A DNA stretch of 64,000 nucleotides, taken from Bacteroidota bacterium (GTDB taxonomy: Bacteria; Bacteroidota; Bacteroidia; Bacteroidales; Prolixibacteraceae). The translations under genes were made by a program, and so were the position numbers. The stretch spans positions 25,693 to 89,692 of the forward strand of contig JAHEYU010000016.1 in NCBI GenBank assembly GCA_023251435.1. The letters are read 5' to 3'. Of this stretch, positions 55,327-64,000 are shown piece after piece (positions within the stretch are counted from its first letter, which is position 1; every line of letters starts with the position of its first letter). The notes under the pieces were generated by a model that had not been told where the DNA came from, did not search any database, and was given only the letters and a program-made list of their open reading frames with translations.

Positions 55327-58125
55327 ATGAAAAATATACAAACAAAAATCTTGCAACTGATTCTCCTGTTGGTCATTTTGATGCCCGGCATCGATGCTGT
55401 GGCCCAACAGTTGAAGGAAGTAACAGATTCGCTGACCACTTATGGCGGTCAAAAGATCAACATTGGCTATGGGCAACAGTCCAACGAAAAATTGATCGAA
55501 TCGGTTAGTTCAATATCGTCTTCTGCGCTAACTAAATCAACGGTAAACGCCACTGGGAATGCCCTGTTTGGCCGACTTTCCGGATTAATTGTCCGACAGT
55601 CCAATTCAGAGCCAGGCAGCGATGTGCCATCACTAAGAGTTCGTGGCACGGGTACGTACACTAATTCAGAACCCGTAATTTTGATCGATGGGTATGAAGC
55701 CGATTTCAATAAAATATCACTCTCTGAAATTGAGAGTATATCAGTTCTGAAAGATGCAGCCGCCACCGCCATCTATGGGTTGAAGGGTGCAAATGGTGTG
55801 ATTCTGGTGACTACCAAGAGAGGAAAAGAAGGGAAAACCCAATTTGAAGTGAACATCCAATCGGGGCTCTCCAACATTATGCAATCGCCTAAATTACTCG
55901 ATGCCTACAACTATGCCAGCTTATACAACAAAGCATTGTCGATGGATGGACTTGCTCCACTTTACAATGCCGATTTGTATCCTGGAGGAGCCACACCTGG
56001 CGACCCGATCCTTTATCCTGACAACAACTGGCAAAATCAGTTGACCAGAAATTCTGCTCCACTGCATAACGCCTCGTTTCAAATAAGTGGAGGTACAAGT
56101 GGACTTAAATACTACGTGAATTTGAATTACCTGCGCAGCGAAGGTCATTACAAATATGCTGATATTAACGATGGTTATAAAACACAGTCGCAATTCGACC
56201 GTGTGAACATCCGCACCAATCTCGACATCGACCTTGTTAAAAACCTGGCCATTGATGTTGATTTAGGTATTCGTTTTGAAGATCGCAATAGTCCCGGAAC
56301 TTCCTCTGATGGTATCTGGAATTCAATTTTTCAAACCCCGGGTTTGCTGTATAACATGATAAACCCGAACGGATCGATTGGAGGGACGACTGATTACCGG
56401 AACAATCCGTATGCATTGATTACAGCAACCGGTTATCAAGGCAACCATGCGCGCGATGTAAATGCTACAATTCGTGCCCGCTATGATTTTTCCTTTATCA
56501 CAAAGGGGTTGTCGGTCGGTGCAGACTTCTCTGTCTTCGATCAGTCGTATACGATTGATAATAAAATTCGTCAATACGCCGTGTATAACATAGATGGTGA
56601 AAGAACCTATACTAAATTTGGCGACGACACGAATCTGGCCTGGCAGAGCGGTTCGACTTACTTTCGCAGAAATAATTACGCGGCTGATGTGACCTATCAG
56701 CGAACTTTGGGAGAACACTCGTTCGATGCGATAGCTCTTTTCAAAATGACCAGGATAATTCGTCAGTCAACTCACCACAAGCCTTCTAACATGGGGATTA
56801 GTGGTCGTGTGAACTATTCTTTTAGAGATCGTTATTTGGCTGAAGCCACCTGGTCGTATCAGGGCTCGGAAGTTTTCCATCCCGACCGGCAGTTTGGTTT
56901 TTTCCCTGCGGCAGCTCTGGGCTGGATTGTATCGAAGGAAAAATTCTTCATGGACAAAGTTCCGTTTATCAATCACCTCAAATTCAGAGGTTCCCATGGA
57001 GTTTCTGGCAGTGACATGTTTGTAACTGGCACCGATGTTGCTGGTCGTATTTTTTACAACCAGTACTATGGAGGATTGGGTGGATACAGTTTTGGAGTCG
57101 ATGCTGCCAACTCAAAAGGGGGCTACGGAGAGTTGCGACTTGCCAATCCAATGCTTACCTGGGAAAAATCGTACAAAACCGATTTAAGTGCAGACCTCAC
57201 ATTATTTAACCGTTTCGATTTGGGATTTACCTGGTTCGTGGATAACCGCAAGGATATTTTTACGCTTGATGCCAATGCTCCTTCATTAATTGGAATTAGC
57301 AGCGCCAGATTACCTTACACCAATAATGGTGAAGTAACCAATCGTGGTTACGAAACATCATTCCGCTATTACGATGCAGTAGGAGATTGGAGCTGGTCGT
57401 TAGCTGTTATGCTCGATCACAACAGAAGCGAGGTTATTAGCAAGGGCGATGAGCCATTCTACCAGGAAGCAAACCGGCTAAGAACCGGAAAACCTGTCGG
57501 CCAGATCTTCGGAATGGTTTCAACTGGTTTATACGATGGGACTTCAGATTATACTCCGCATTTGTGGGGGCCGCTGGTCGCTGGCGATTTGATGTATGCC
57601 AACATGAATGGGGACGATGTAATTGATGATCGCGATGTGGCAGCCATCGGTTATACGGGGATCCCGGAATACAACTATTCCCTTGACTTGTCAGTGAGGT
57701 ATAAAAATTTCGATTTTAGCGCCCTTATGCAAGGACAAGACAATGTTTCCTTGATGCTGGGTGGTCAATTCATCCCGTTTAGAGGTAAGATGAACGCGTT
57801 CCCCAATGTCTTTGATTCATGGACACCCGAGACCGCTTCCACTGCAACTTTGCCCCGTCTGACCACCTTGGACAGTCAGAACAACCATCGGTCAAGCACA
57901 AGCTGGCTGGTTTCCACGAACTTTATTAAGCTAAGAAATATTGAATTGGGTTATTCGTTCAGTGAGCAACTTCTTACAAAGATGCATCTTTCGAATACCC
58001 GGTTATATGTCAGAGGAATGAACCTGCTTACATGGAACAACTCCTTTGATATGCTTGATCCTGAACTCATGACAGGATATCCTGCCTTGCGTACTTTTAT
58101 GGCAGGAATACAGGTCAATTTCTAA
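55327..58125 (+). CDS. Short SusC-like TonB-dependent transporter (second pair)
   Basis: 932 residues, shorter than its neighbour because the N-terminal carboxypeptidase-regulatory domain is absent: after the signal peptide (ending DAVAQQ) there are about 40 unassigned residues. The plug then shows LFGRLSGLIVRQSNSEPGSD, ISVLKDAAATAIYGLKGANG and VTTKRGKEGK, and a complete beta-barrel follows. A TonB box is not obvious. It pairs with the SusD-like protein encoded 37 bp downstream. A second SusC/SusD pair in one locus suggests it takes in a different oligosaccharide. Confidence 0.92.
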   Translation: MKNIQTKILQLILLLVILMPGIDAVAQQLKEVTDSLTTYGGQKINIGYGQQSNEKLIESVSSISSSALTKSTVNATGNALFGRLSGLIVRQSNSEPGSDVPSLRVRGTGTYTNSEPVILIDGYEADFNKISLSEIESISVLKDAAATAIYGLKGANGVILVTTKRGKEGKTQFEVNIQSGLSNIMQSPKLLDAYNYASLYNKALSMDGLAPLYNADLYPGGATPGDPILYPDNNWQNQLTRNSAPLHNASFQISGGTSGLKYYVNLNYLRSEGHYKYADINDGYKTQSQFDRVNIRTNLDIDLVKNLAIDVDLGIRFEDRNSPGTSSDGIWNSIFQTPGLLYNMINPNGSIGGTTDYRNNPYALITATGYQGNHARDVNATIRARYDFSFITKGLSVGADFSVFDQSYTIDNKIRQYAVYNIDGERTYTKFGDDTNLAWQSGSTYFRRNNYAADVTYQRTLGEHSFDAIALFKMTRIIRQSTHHKPSNMGISGRVNYSFRDRYLAEATWSYQGSEVFHPDRQFGFFPAAALGWIVSKEKFFMDKVPFINHLKFRGSHGVSGSDMFVTGTDVAGRIFYNQYYGGLGGYSFGVDAANSKGGYGELRLANPMLTWEKSYKTDLSADLTLFNRFDLGFTWFVDNRKDIFTLDANAPSLIGISSARLPYTNNGEVTNRGYETSFRYYDAVGDWSWSLAVMLDHNRSEVISKGDEPFYQEANRLRTGKPVGQIFGMVSTGLYDGTSDYTPHLWGPLVAGDLMYANMNGDDVIDDRDVAAIGYTGIPEYNYSLDLSVRYKNFDFSALMQGQDNVSLMLGGQFIPFRGKMNAFPNVFDSWTPETASTATLPRLTTLDSQNNHRSSTSWLVSTNFIKLRNIELGYSFSEQLLTKMHLSNTRLYVRGMNLLTWNNSFDMLDPELMTGYPALRTFMAGIQVNF

Positions 58126-58162
58126 AAAGCCAGTGATATTTTTATCATTAAAAAACGAAAAG

Positions 58163-59854
58163 ATGAGAAATAATTTTAGATATAGCCTGTTGGCAATAAT
58201 TATTCTGGGTTTCAGCCTGAATTCGTGCAGTTTCCTGGAAATTGATGATGAGAACATGTCAACCAGAGATTTGGCATTTATTAATCCAGGGAATGTAGAA
58301 GCCATGTGCTTCAACGTTTATTCATACATTCCAGGTAGTTTTAGCGAGATTGGAGGCAACTCGACCCTTTCGAATGCGTGTGACGAAGCCGATTTAAATA
58401 ACCGGTACTCGAGTGTTCAGGATTTTAACAATGGAACCTGGGGTATTTTCTCGAATCCTGACGATAAGTTTTCAACGCTGTATGCAGGGATCAGGGCAGC
58501 CAACCATTTTCTAGAAGGTTCACAAAATCTGGACTATGCCGAGTACAAGGATTCCGACCCGGTTCGCTATCAATTCTACACCACGCGACTAAAGGACTAT
58601 AAAACCGAAGTACGTTTTTTGCGGGCCTTTTTCTATTTTGAATTGATTAAACGATATGGAGGTGTGCCCATCATCACCAAAGTAATTAACCTGGGTGACG
58701 AAGTTGATTTGACCCGGAATACTTACGGAGAGTGTTTCAAGTTTATTGCCTCCGAACTTAACGCAATTCTACCGAATTCAAGAACAATTGCCGAAACTGG
58801 ATTTATGGGAAGGGTTACCAAAGGTACGATCTATGCCCTAAAGACCCGGCTGTATTTGTATGCAGCCAGTCCATTAAACAACAATGGAACCTACAATTTG
58901 GCTCTTTGCGATAGCAGTGCACGAGCCTTTGTCGCTCTTTCAAAACTGGGATTGTATGACCTGAATATTGATTATCGAGGCTTATTCCTGAACCAGACGG
59001 CAACCAACAAAGAGATCATTTTTGATCGCCGCTTACCCATGGATAATTTCATGGAAAGTAGCAATTACCCTTTGGGTGGCGCAGCACAATATGCCTACAA
59101 TGTGGGTGCTAATGCCACCTGCCCATCGCAGAATCTGGTTGATGCTTATGAGATGGCCGATGGCAGTAAGTTTGATTGGAATAATCCGGTTCATGCAGCC
59201 ACTCCATTCAAAAACCGCGACCCGCGTTTTGGGATGTCTATTCTTTCGAACGGTGACACCTGGAACGAAAAAACAGTGGAGTCGTTTGTTGATGGTATCG
59301 ATGGTTTAGGTAAAAACAATGCCACTACCACCGGATACTATTTGAAAAAGTTTGTGAACGAAAAGCTGGTGCTACGCGATAATCGTACTGCTTCGCATGT
59401 GTTTCATATCTTTCGCTATGGGGAAATGATGTTGTGTTTTGCGGAGGCGATGAATGAAGTGTTGGGGCCTGATGGCAAATATGCTGACTTTACCCTTTCT
59501 GCACGTGATGCGTTGAATCAGATTCGCAACCGCACAGGCGTAAAAATGCCTGCGATAACCGGAAGCAATTCAAAAGAAGAATTTCGCGAAAAAGTCAGAA
59601 ATGAGCGCCGTGTTGAACTGGCATTTGAGAACCATCGTTTTTGGGATGTCAGAAGATGGATGATCGCTGATGTAACAGAGAATGCGCCGCTTAGGGGGAT
59701 GAAAATCACGAAAAATCAAGATAACTCATTTTCCTACGCCCCCAACTATTTGGTTGAAGAAAGGGTATTTAAAGCCCCGGCAATGTATCGTTATCCAATC
59801 TCTAACAATGAAATTGTGAAATACCAAAACCTTAAGCAGACCGAAAACTGGTAA
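58163..59854 (+). CDS. SusD/RagB family lipoprotein (second pair)
   Basis: 563 residues from the ATG at 58163, which gives a proper lipoprotein signal (F-S-L-N-S-C near 19-24); a GTG at 58133 would add 10 residues. SusD marks include F-L-R-A-F-F-Y-F-E-L-I-K-R-Y-G-G-V-P, C-F-A-E-A-M-N-E, I-R-N-R-T-G-V, N-E-R-R-V-E-L-A-F-E-N-H-R-F-W-D-V-R-R-W and the Q-T-E-N-W end. It partners with the short SusC. Confidence 0.94.
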   Translation: MRNNFRYSLLAIIILGFSLNSCSFLEIDDENMSTRDLAFINPGNVEAMCFNVYSYIPGSFSEIGGNSTLSNACDEADLNNRYSSVQDFNNGTWGIFSNPDDKFSTLYAGIRAANHFLEGSQNLDYAEYKDSDPVRYQFYTTRLKDYKTEVRFLRAFFYFELIKRYGGVPIITKVINLGDEVDLTRNTYGECFKFIASELNAILPNSRTIAETGFMGRVTKGTIYALKTRLYLYAASPLNNNGTYNLALCDSSARAFVALSKLGLYDLNIDYRGLFLNQTATNKEIIFDRRLPMDNFMESSNYPLGGAAQYAYNVGANATCPSQNLVDAYEMADGSKFDWNNPVHAATPFKNRDPRFGMSILSNGDTWNEKTVESFVDGIDGLGKNNATTTGYYLKKFVNEKLVLRDNRTASHVFHIFRYGEMMLCFAEAMNEVLGPDGKYADFTLSARDALNQIRNRTGVKMPAITGSNSKEEFREKVRNERRVELAFENHRFWDVRRWMIADVTENAPLRGMKITKNQDNSFSYAPNYLVEERVFKAPAMYRYPISNNEIVKYQNLKQTENW

Positions 59855-59917
59855 GCTAGCGGTTCTGCTGGTCAAAATAATAAAAACAACTGATTCATTC
59901 AGACTAAATTGATTATT

Positions 59918-60898
59918 ATGAAATTAATAAGTATTTATAAAACCATTCCGCCCAAGGGCATACAACTTGGCTATTTGATAGCCCGGATACCCCTGATCAA
60001 TCGGATCAGACAATCGGGAGTTTCCTTGCTTCTACTATTATCACTTATTGTTCTTCTGGGTACCTCGTGTACTAAGGATGAAGATGTTCCTGTGGTAATA
60101 TCAGCTACAGTTAATGGTCAGGAATCAAGTAAACTGACAACGACAAAAAACAGTACCGTAACGGTAAGTTTTAATGTTAACGCACCTGCGGCCATTGAAA
60201 AAATTGAGATTTATTCGCGCAATTTAAGGAGTGCTCCACTTAAAGTTGAATCGTTCGAAAAATACCTCAATCAAATTGAGGGGAACACTTTTACAAAAAG
60301 CTATGAAATTACAGCAGTCAACGATTTTTCGTACTCCATCTATGTGATCGATGTGAACGGAAACTATAGTGGCGCACAGGTGGATGTTGTTCTGGATATT
60401 AGTGAGTTTGACAATGTGACGCTTGGCGACGCCAAGCTAGATGGGGCATCAAAAACTTTTTTTGATACCCGGTTTGGTTTACCATTAAATGTATCTTATT
60501 CCGTTGCCGAACCAGCCGCTATTGATTTTGGGTTCATTTACATGGAAAACAATGCCAGTGTAAAAGCAAGTTTCGTATCGTTTAGCGATTTTGCTAAAAC
60601 GGCTACTTATCCGGTTATTGGCGATCAGAACAACATCACCCAGTTTAAAAAACCTGCGGTAATGGTTTATACCGATGCGGCGAGTCTCAAACAGGCTTTT
60701 GACGGCGGAAGCGTCTACCCATCAATTTTGGGTATAGAAGCGGGGTGTGCTGTTCCCAATATAGCTGTTAATGATGTGATTGCATTTAAAACACAACGAG
60801 GAAAGTACGGATTGATCCAAATTAAAGCGATTGACCGAAAGGGAGAAGCCAATAAAAACGAGCAAACCATCGGGTTTAAATTGGCAGTGCAAAAATAA
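59918..60898 (+). CDS. Surface lipoprotein, SusE/F-position glycan-binding candidate
   Basis: 326 residues from the ATG at 59918. The lipobox LLGTSC lies unusually deep (Cys near 50) behind a 30-residue basic extension and a long hydrophobic helix. After it come Ig-like beta-rich segments (VISATVNGQESSKL, then a conserved-looking S-Y-E-I-T-A-V-N-D) and an unrecognised C-terminal domain. Position after a SusC/SusD pair suggests a role as an accessory glycan-binding protein like SusE/SusF, though there is no sequence match I can name. It forms a unit with the next lipoprotein gene. Confidence 0.7.
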   Translation: MKLISIYKTIPPKGIQLGYLIARIPLINRIRQSGVSLLLLLSLIVLLGTSCTKDEDVPVVISATVNGQESSKLTTTKNSTVTVSFNVNAPAAIEKIEIYSRNLRSAPLKVESFEKYLNQIEGNTFTKSYEITAVNDFSYSIYVIDVNGNYSGAQVDVVLDISEFDNVTLGDAKLDGASKTFFDTRFGLPLNVSYSVAEPAAIDFGFIYMENNASVKASFVSFSDFAKTATYPVIGDQNNITQFKKPAVMVYTDAASLKQAFDGGSVYPSILGIEAGCAVPNIAVNDVIAFKTQRGKYGLIQIKAIDRKGEANKNEQTIGFKLAVQK

Positions 60899-60919
60899 TT
60901 AAACATTAATAACTTGATT

Positions 60920-62044
60920 ATGAGTAAATTTATTTCATTGTTTTGCTCTGTTGTCGCCCTATGCAGCCTTTTGTTAATAGGGTGTAAAGACGAAATTGAA
61001 TCGGAAACCACGATTATAGCAAAAATCAACGGAGAAGTGATTGATCGGGTAGCACTGTCTATCAATTCGATCATGTACTACGAATTTGAAGTTAATTCAA
61101 CCAATAAATTGAGCAAGATTGAGCTCTACAAAAAGGTTGCAGGGGTAGAAAGCAAAATTTATGTTGCTGGTTCCATTATAGACCAAAACCCCAAAATAAC
61201 TGGTTCGATTGATATTACCAGCGACATGCAGCTCACATTGGTTGCCATCGATAAGGATGGAAATTCCTCCTCGAAGGCGATAACGGCCAATATCTTTGTA
61301 ACCACCACTGCAGTCACTGATATCACCTATACTTCAGCCAAAGCAGGGGGTAAAGTGGCCGAGGGTGTTATTGGGATAACTGCCAGGGGCATTTGTTGGG
61401 ACACGAAGACTACTCCGTCTATCGACAGTTCTCCGAAAACAACAGATGGAAACGGGAATGGTGTATTCTCAAGTACAGTGACCAATTTGATGCCTGGAAC
61501 CACCTATTTTATACGTGCTTATGTTATCGGTAAAGAGGGAACAGTCTATGGTAATGAAGTTACATTTAAAACGCTCACTCCACCCGTTCCTGCCATTCCG
61601 GAAGGAGGTTTTGAAACGCCAGCGTTGGCTTCTGGCTTTCAAATTTGGCCGACTGGCAGTGCATGGACTTTTGGTGGCGGAGCTGGTATTCAGAAGAATG
61701 GAAGCGCTTATGGCGCTAAACCAGCTCCGGAAGGTGTTCAAACTGGTCTTTTCCACGGAGTCAGTGACGTAAGTCAGATGATTACATTTACAGAGGGATA
61801 TTTTGCCGTTAGCCTTAAAGCAGCCCTGCGAGGGACTCAAAAACAAGCGTTCGAAGTCTTAATCGATGATGTATTGGTTGGAACATTTGCCCCAGCTTCT
61901 TCAGATTGGGAGGCTTTTGTTTCCAAGACGTTTAGCGCTTCAGCAGGACCACATAAATTAGCCATTAAAGGAACCGATCCTCTTGGCGGCGGTAACGGTG
62001 GTTTTGTGGATGATGTCAAACTCGAATATCGGAACAAGCCTTAG
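60920..62044 (+). CDS. Multidomain surface lipoprotein with Fn3-like and jelly-roll-like modules
   Basis: 374 residues from the ATG at 60920. The lipobox is LLLIGC (Cys near 22). An Ig-like region comes first, then a fibronectin III-like module common in Bacteroidota (ITARGICWDTKTTPSID and TTYFIRAYVIGKEGTVYGNEV, about 130-215). The C-terminal 150 residues (GGFETPALASGFQIWP, WTFGGGAGIQKNGSAYG, APEGVQTGLFHG) resemble DUF642/galactose-binding beta-sandwich domains. The last part probably binds glycan. It is the second accessory protein of the locus. Confidence 0.75.
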   Translation: MSKFISLFCSVVALCSLLLIGCKDEIESETTIIAKINGEVIDRVALSINSIMYYEFEVNSTNKLSKIELYKKVAGVESKIYVAGSIIDQNPKITGSIDITSDMQLTLVAIDKDGNSSSKAITANIFVTTTAVTDITYTSAKAGGKVAEGVIGITARGICWDTKTTPSIDSSPKTTDGNGNGVFSSTVTNLMPGTTYFIRAYVIGKEGTVYGNEVTFKTLTPPVPAIPEGGFETPALASGFQIWPTGSAWTFGGGAGIQKNGSAYGAKPAPEGVQTGLFHGVSDVSQMITFTEGYFAVSLKAALRGTQKQAFEVLIDDVLVGTFAPASSDWEAFVSKTFSASAGPHKLAIKGTDPLGGGNGGFVDDVKLEYRNKP

Positions 62045-62120
62045 AAATTTTTTATTAAATAAGCTCCGGCTGAATATGCCGGAGTTTATTTAATAAGAAT
62101 TATACCTACTCCAATTCTAA

Positions 62121-62288
62121 CAAAAAATAGAGCTGATTGGCCTTGATTCAGGCGATCAGTAAAATTCACGAAAAGCATTCGAAGGCAGGTTACTGCTTAC
62201 CATTCGGCCCAAAGGGTCAGGGAGTATTGGTGTAGTTTGTACTTCAGAAGGGATAAAGTCAGCAGTTGAACAAATAGTGGTTAAATAG
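62121..62288 (+). pseudogene. Decayed 3' end of a GH2 beta-galactosidase gene
   Basis: One frame encodes KIELIGLDSGDQ, an in-frame TAA (62160-62162), then NSRKAFEGRLLLTIRPKGSG and an end with TSEGIKSAVEQIVVK and a stop. This matches the Ig-like C-terminal part of many GH2 beta-galactosidases, where a G-L-D-(N/S)-G turn is followed by R-K-A-F-x-G and T-A-S-S-E-G-L-K-S-A. The catalytic part is gone, so the locus has lost a GH2 gene. Confidence 0.65.
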
Positions 62289-62304
62289 CAAATTTTATAT
62301 AAAA

Positions 62305-62388
62305 ATGAAAAAAATACATTTTATACTGATATTATTAATGATTGTTACAACAGTTTCAGCACAAATCCAACAGCCCAACCTTAAGTAA
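62305..62388 (+). pseudogene. Duplicate 5' end of the GH35 gene
   Basis: This encodes a 27-residue signal-peptide piece ending QIQQPNLK and a stop. Over 62305-62405 it is nearly identical to 63428-63528, the start of the intact GH35 gene, where the stop is CAA. The two copies form a direct repeat around the isomerase-like lipoprotein gene. Confidence 0.85.
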
Positions 62389-62506
62389 GAGTCCCCAAAT
62401 TTGATAGTTGGGTGTAATGTTCAGAAGGATAATAGTACCTCTTCTAACATGGCAACTTGAAGTATTAGGTCTGATATTAAACACCAAAAGGAATAAAAAT
62501 TGTTCG

Positions 62507-63376
62507 ATGAATATGAATACAAAACTATTAATTCTATTGGGCATTGTGCTCATTATTAACTCCTGTAGCAGCAACAAAAGAAATCCGCTCTCTGCGTATA
62601 ATTTTATGATGACAGAGTATACGCCGGCAGAACAACAGGACATCCTTAAAAGGAGCGGTTATTCAGGGATTGCACTGGTAGTAAATAACGATGGCGATCT
62701 TTTTGCTCTTGATGATCATATCAATACTCTCGGCATGAAGCAAGGGGACTTTCACTTAACAGCAGTGCTGACTGGTCTGGAGATAACTGCTGACTCAATT
62801 AAACCAAGTACTTTCTTTCTCGAAAAGTTATTTAGACGGCTCGAAAAAACCAAGGCTATTTTCTGGCCAATAGTCGAAAAGGGGACAACAGATATACGCG
62901 TTTCAGAAGCTTTTACGCAATTAGCCGAACTGGCATCCAAATACAGTGTGCCGATTGTGCTTTATCCACACGATAAAACGTATATGGAAACTGCAAGCCA
63001 TGCTTTAAAAGTGATAAAGATGACCGGAAGAAAAGACTTAATGCTTTCTTTTCACCTATGTCATGAGCTTAGGGCAGGCAATGGGTCAACTATGAGCAAA
63101 ACTATTCAGGAAGTGTCACCTTACATTGCATTGGCATCAATTAACGGAGCCGATATCAAAATGCAGGCAGACTCTATAGCGGGCTGGGATGATGCTATTA
63201 AACCTCTTTATTCAGGGACTTACAATACGCAAAACTACCTCGATGAATTGGTGAAATCAGGATATAGAGGCCCGATAGTTCTTCATACATGGGGTATAAA
63301 GGAAAAGCCCTTCGAAACATACCTTTTCAGGAGTAGCCAGATATACTCACAAATGCTGAAAAAAAGTTTGAAATAA
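62507..63376 (+). CDS. Lipoprotein with xylose isomerase-like TIM barrel
   Basis: 289 residues from the ATG at 62507, which gives a clear lipobox (IINSC); an earlier start at 62408 is less likely because it would run through the repeat border. The body fits a sugar phosphate isomerase/epimerase-like (AP endonuclease family 2) TIM barrel: SGYSGIALVVNNDGDL, TAVLTGLEI, VPIVLYPHDKTYMET, LSFHLCHELRAG, and YRGPIVLHTWG at the end. Members of this family vary widely and include secreted Bacteroidota proteins of unknown substrate. It lies between the GH35 duplicates, so it was probably inserted. Confidence 0.75.
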   Translation: MNMNTKLLILLGIVLIINSCSSNKRNPLSAYNFMMTEYTPAEQQDILKRSGYSGIALVVNNDGDLFALDDHINTLGMKQGDFHLTAVLTGLEITADSIKPSTFFLEKLFRRLEKTKAIFWPIVEKGTTDIRVSEAFTQLAELASKYSVPIVLYPHDKTYMETASHALKVIKMTGRKDLMLSFHLCHELRAGNGSTMSKTIQEVSPYIALASINGADIKMQADSIAGWDDAIKPLYSGTYNTQNYLDELVKSGYRGPIVLHTWGIKEKPFETYLFRSSQIYSQMLKKSLK

Positions 63377-63427
63377 GTGAGAAAATCAAATAAATAGAAG
63401 CGAAAATCAAATAAATAGTCAGTTCAT

Positions 63428-64000
63428 ATGAAAAAAATAAAGTCTATATTGATATTATTAGTGATTGTTACAACAGTTTCAGCACAAATCCAACAGCCCA
63501 ACATTAAGCAAGAGTCCACAAATCTGATAGATCTGACTCATCTACGCGTGCCTGACCTTTTGCCGAAACCCGGATGGAGTGGCACAAGTCCATCTGGTGA
63601 CCGCATTATGGTCAATGCTCAACACGTCACCTTAAACGGAAAACCATGGATTATGGTTGCCGGCGAAATGCATCCGGTGCGCTATCCCGCCGAGCAATGG
63701 GAAGATCAGATTCTAAAAATGAAAGCGGGCGGACTAAATACGGTTTCGGCCTACATTTTTTGGAGCAGCCATGAGGAAGAAGAAGGTTCATTTGTGTGGA
63801 GTGGGAACCGAAATATACGCCGTTTTGTTCAGCTCTGTTCTAAGCACGACATGTTTGTTTTTCTGCGGATTGGGCCTTATTGCAATGGAGAATTCATCTA
63901 TGGTGGTCTTCCTCCGTTTCTAAAAGAGAAAGGAGTTAAGTTCCGCACCAATGACCCTGTGTACCTTGATTATGTGCGCAGACTCTATAACCAGATCGGA
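63428..64000 (+). CDS. GH35 beta-galactosidase, secreted (3' end outside window)
   Basis: The first 191 residues are visible. A signal peptide (ending VSAQIQ) is followed by the catalytic domain: GEMHPVRYPAEQWEDQILKM, AGGLNTVSAYIFWSSHE, and FLRIGPYCNGEFIYGGLPPF. Glu in the N-G-E-F stretch is at the place of the GH35 acid/base. The nucleophile Glu lies beyond the window. GH35 enzymes release terminal beta-galactose. Together with the lost GH2 gene it suggests a galactose-containing substrate for this locus. Confidence 0.88.
   Translation, partial: MKKIKSILILLVIVTTVSAQIQQPNIKQESTNLIDLTHLRVPDLLPKPGWSGTSPSGDRIMVNAQHVTLNGKPWIMVAGEMHPVRYPAEQWEDQILKMKAGGLNTVSAYIFWSSHEEEEGSFVWSGNRNIRRFVQLCSKHDMFVFLRIGPYCNGEFIYGGLPPFLKEKGVKFRTNDPVYLDYVRRLYNQIG

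Overview
The window looks like a chromosomal segment of a Bacteroidota bacterium, probably of a Bacteroidales/Marinilabiliales-like lineage. The support is three SusC/SusD pairs, a hybrid two-component regulator, a GldF/GldG gliding-type transporter, neighbouring surE and lpxB, tmRNA with the tag GENNYALAA, and repeated TAnnTTTG -7 promoter elements. It mixes housekeeping genes with accessory islands. No tRNA, rRNA or CRISPR array was seen.

Region 1 (1-9.3 kb) is accessory and almost entirely on the minus strand. It holds a RavA-like MoxR ATPase cut by the window start, then a two-gene operon of a reverse transcriptase (YMDD) and a small family A DNA polymerase without a recognisable exonuclease domain, 2 bp apart. 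Each end of this operon carries one arm of an inverted GCCCCTAA/TTAGGGGC pair next to hairpin-rich intergenic DNA, as a mobile gene cassette would. This pair is the best candidate for an undescribed system and may be a defence-type one. Next come a Fic protein between two copies of a hairpin repeat, two small membrane proteins, and a RhuM-family gene between an intact rRNA methyltransferase gene and a duplicate of that gene's 3' end.

Region 2 (9.3-34.3 kb) is mostly core: an RsmF-like methyltransferase with no usable start codon where one is expected, cysH, cyanophycinase and M14 peptidase, a frameshifted yccF, MFS and MATE transporters, surE-lpxB, a KilA-N gene containing a 32-bp perfect palindrome, a fused gldFG, dnaN, a GH43-like protein, a DnaQ-type exonuclease, a FAH-family enzyme, and an HlyD/TolC pair.

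Region 3 (34.5-44.3 kb) is a polysaccharide utilisation locus: ROK regulator, SusC, SusD, GH29 alpha-fucosidase and a PNGase F-like amidase. This suggests use of fucosylated N-glycoproteins. The tmRNA gene follows.

Region 4 (45-64 kb) is a second locus. It starts with a dead ECF sigma fragment, then a hybrid two-component regulator, two tandem SusC/SusD pairs, two surface lipoproteins, a decayed GH2 3' end, a duplicated GH35 5' end, a sugar-isomerase-like lipoprotein, and a GH35 gene that runs off the window. Beta-galactoside-containing glycans are the likely target.
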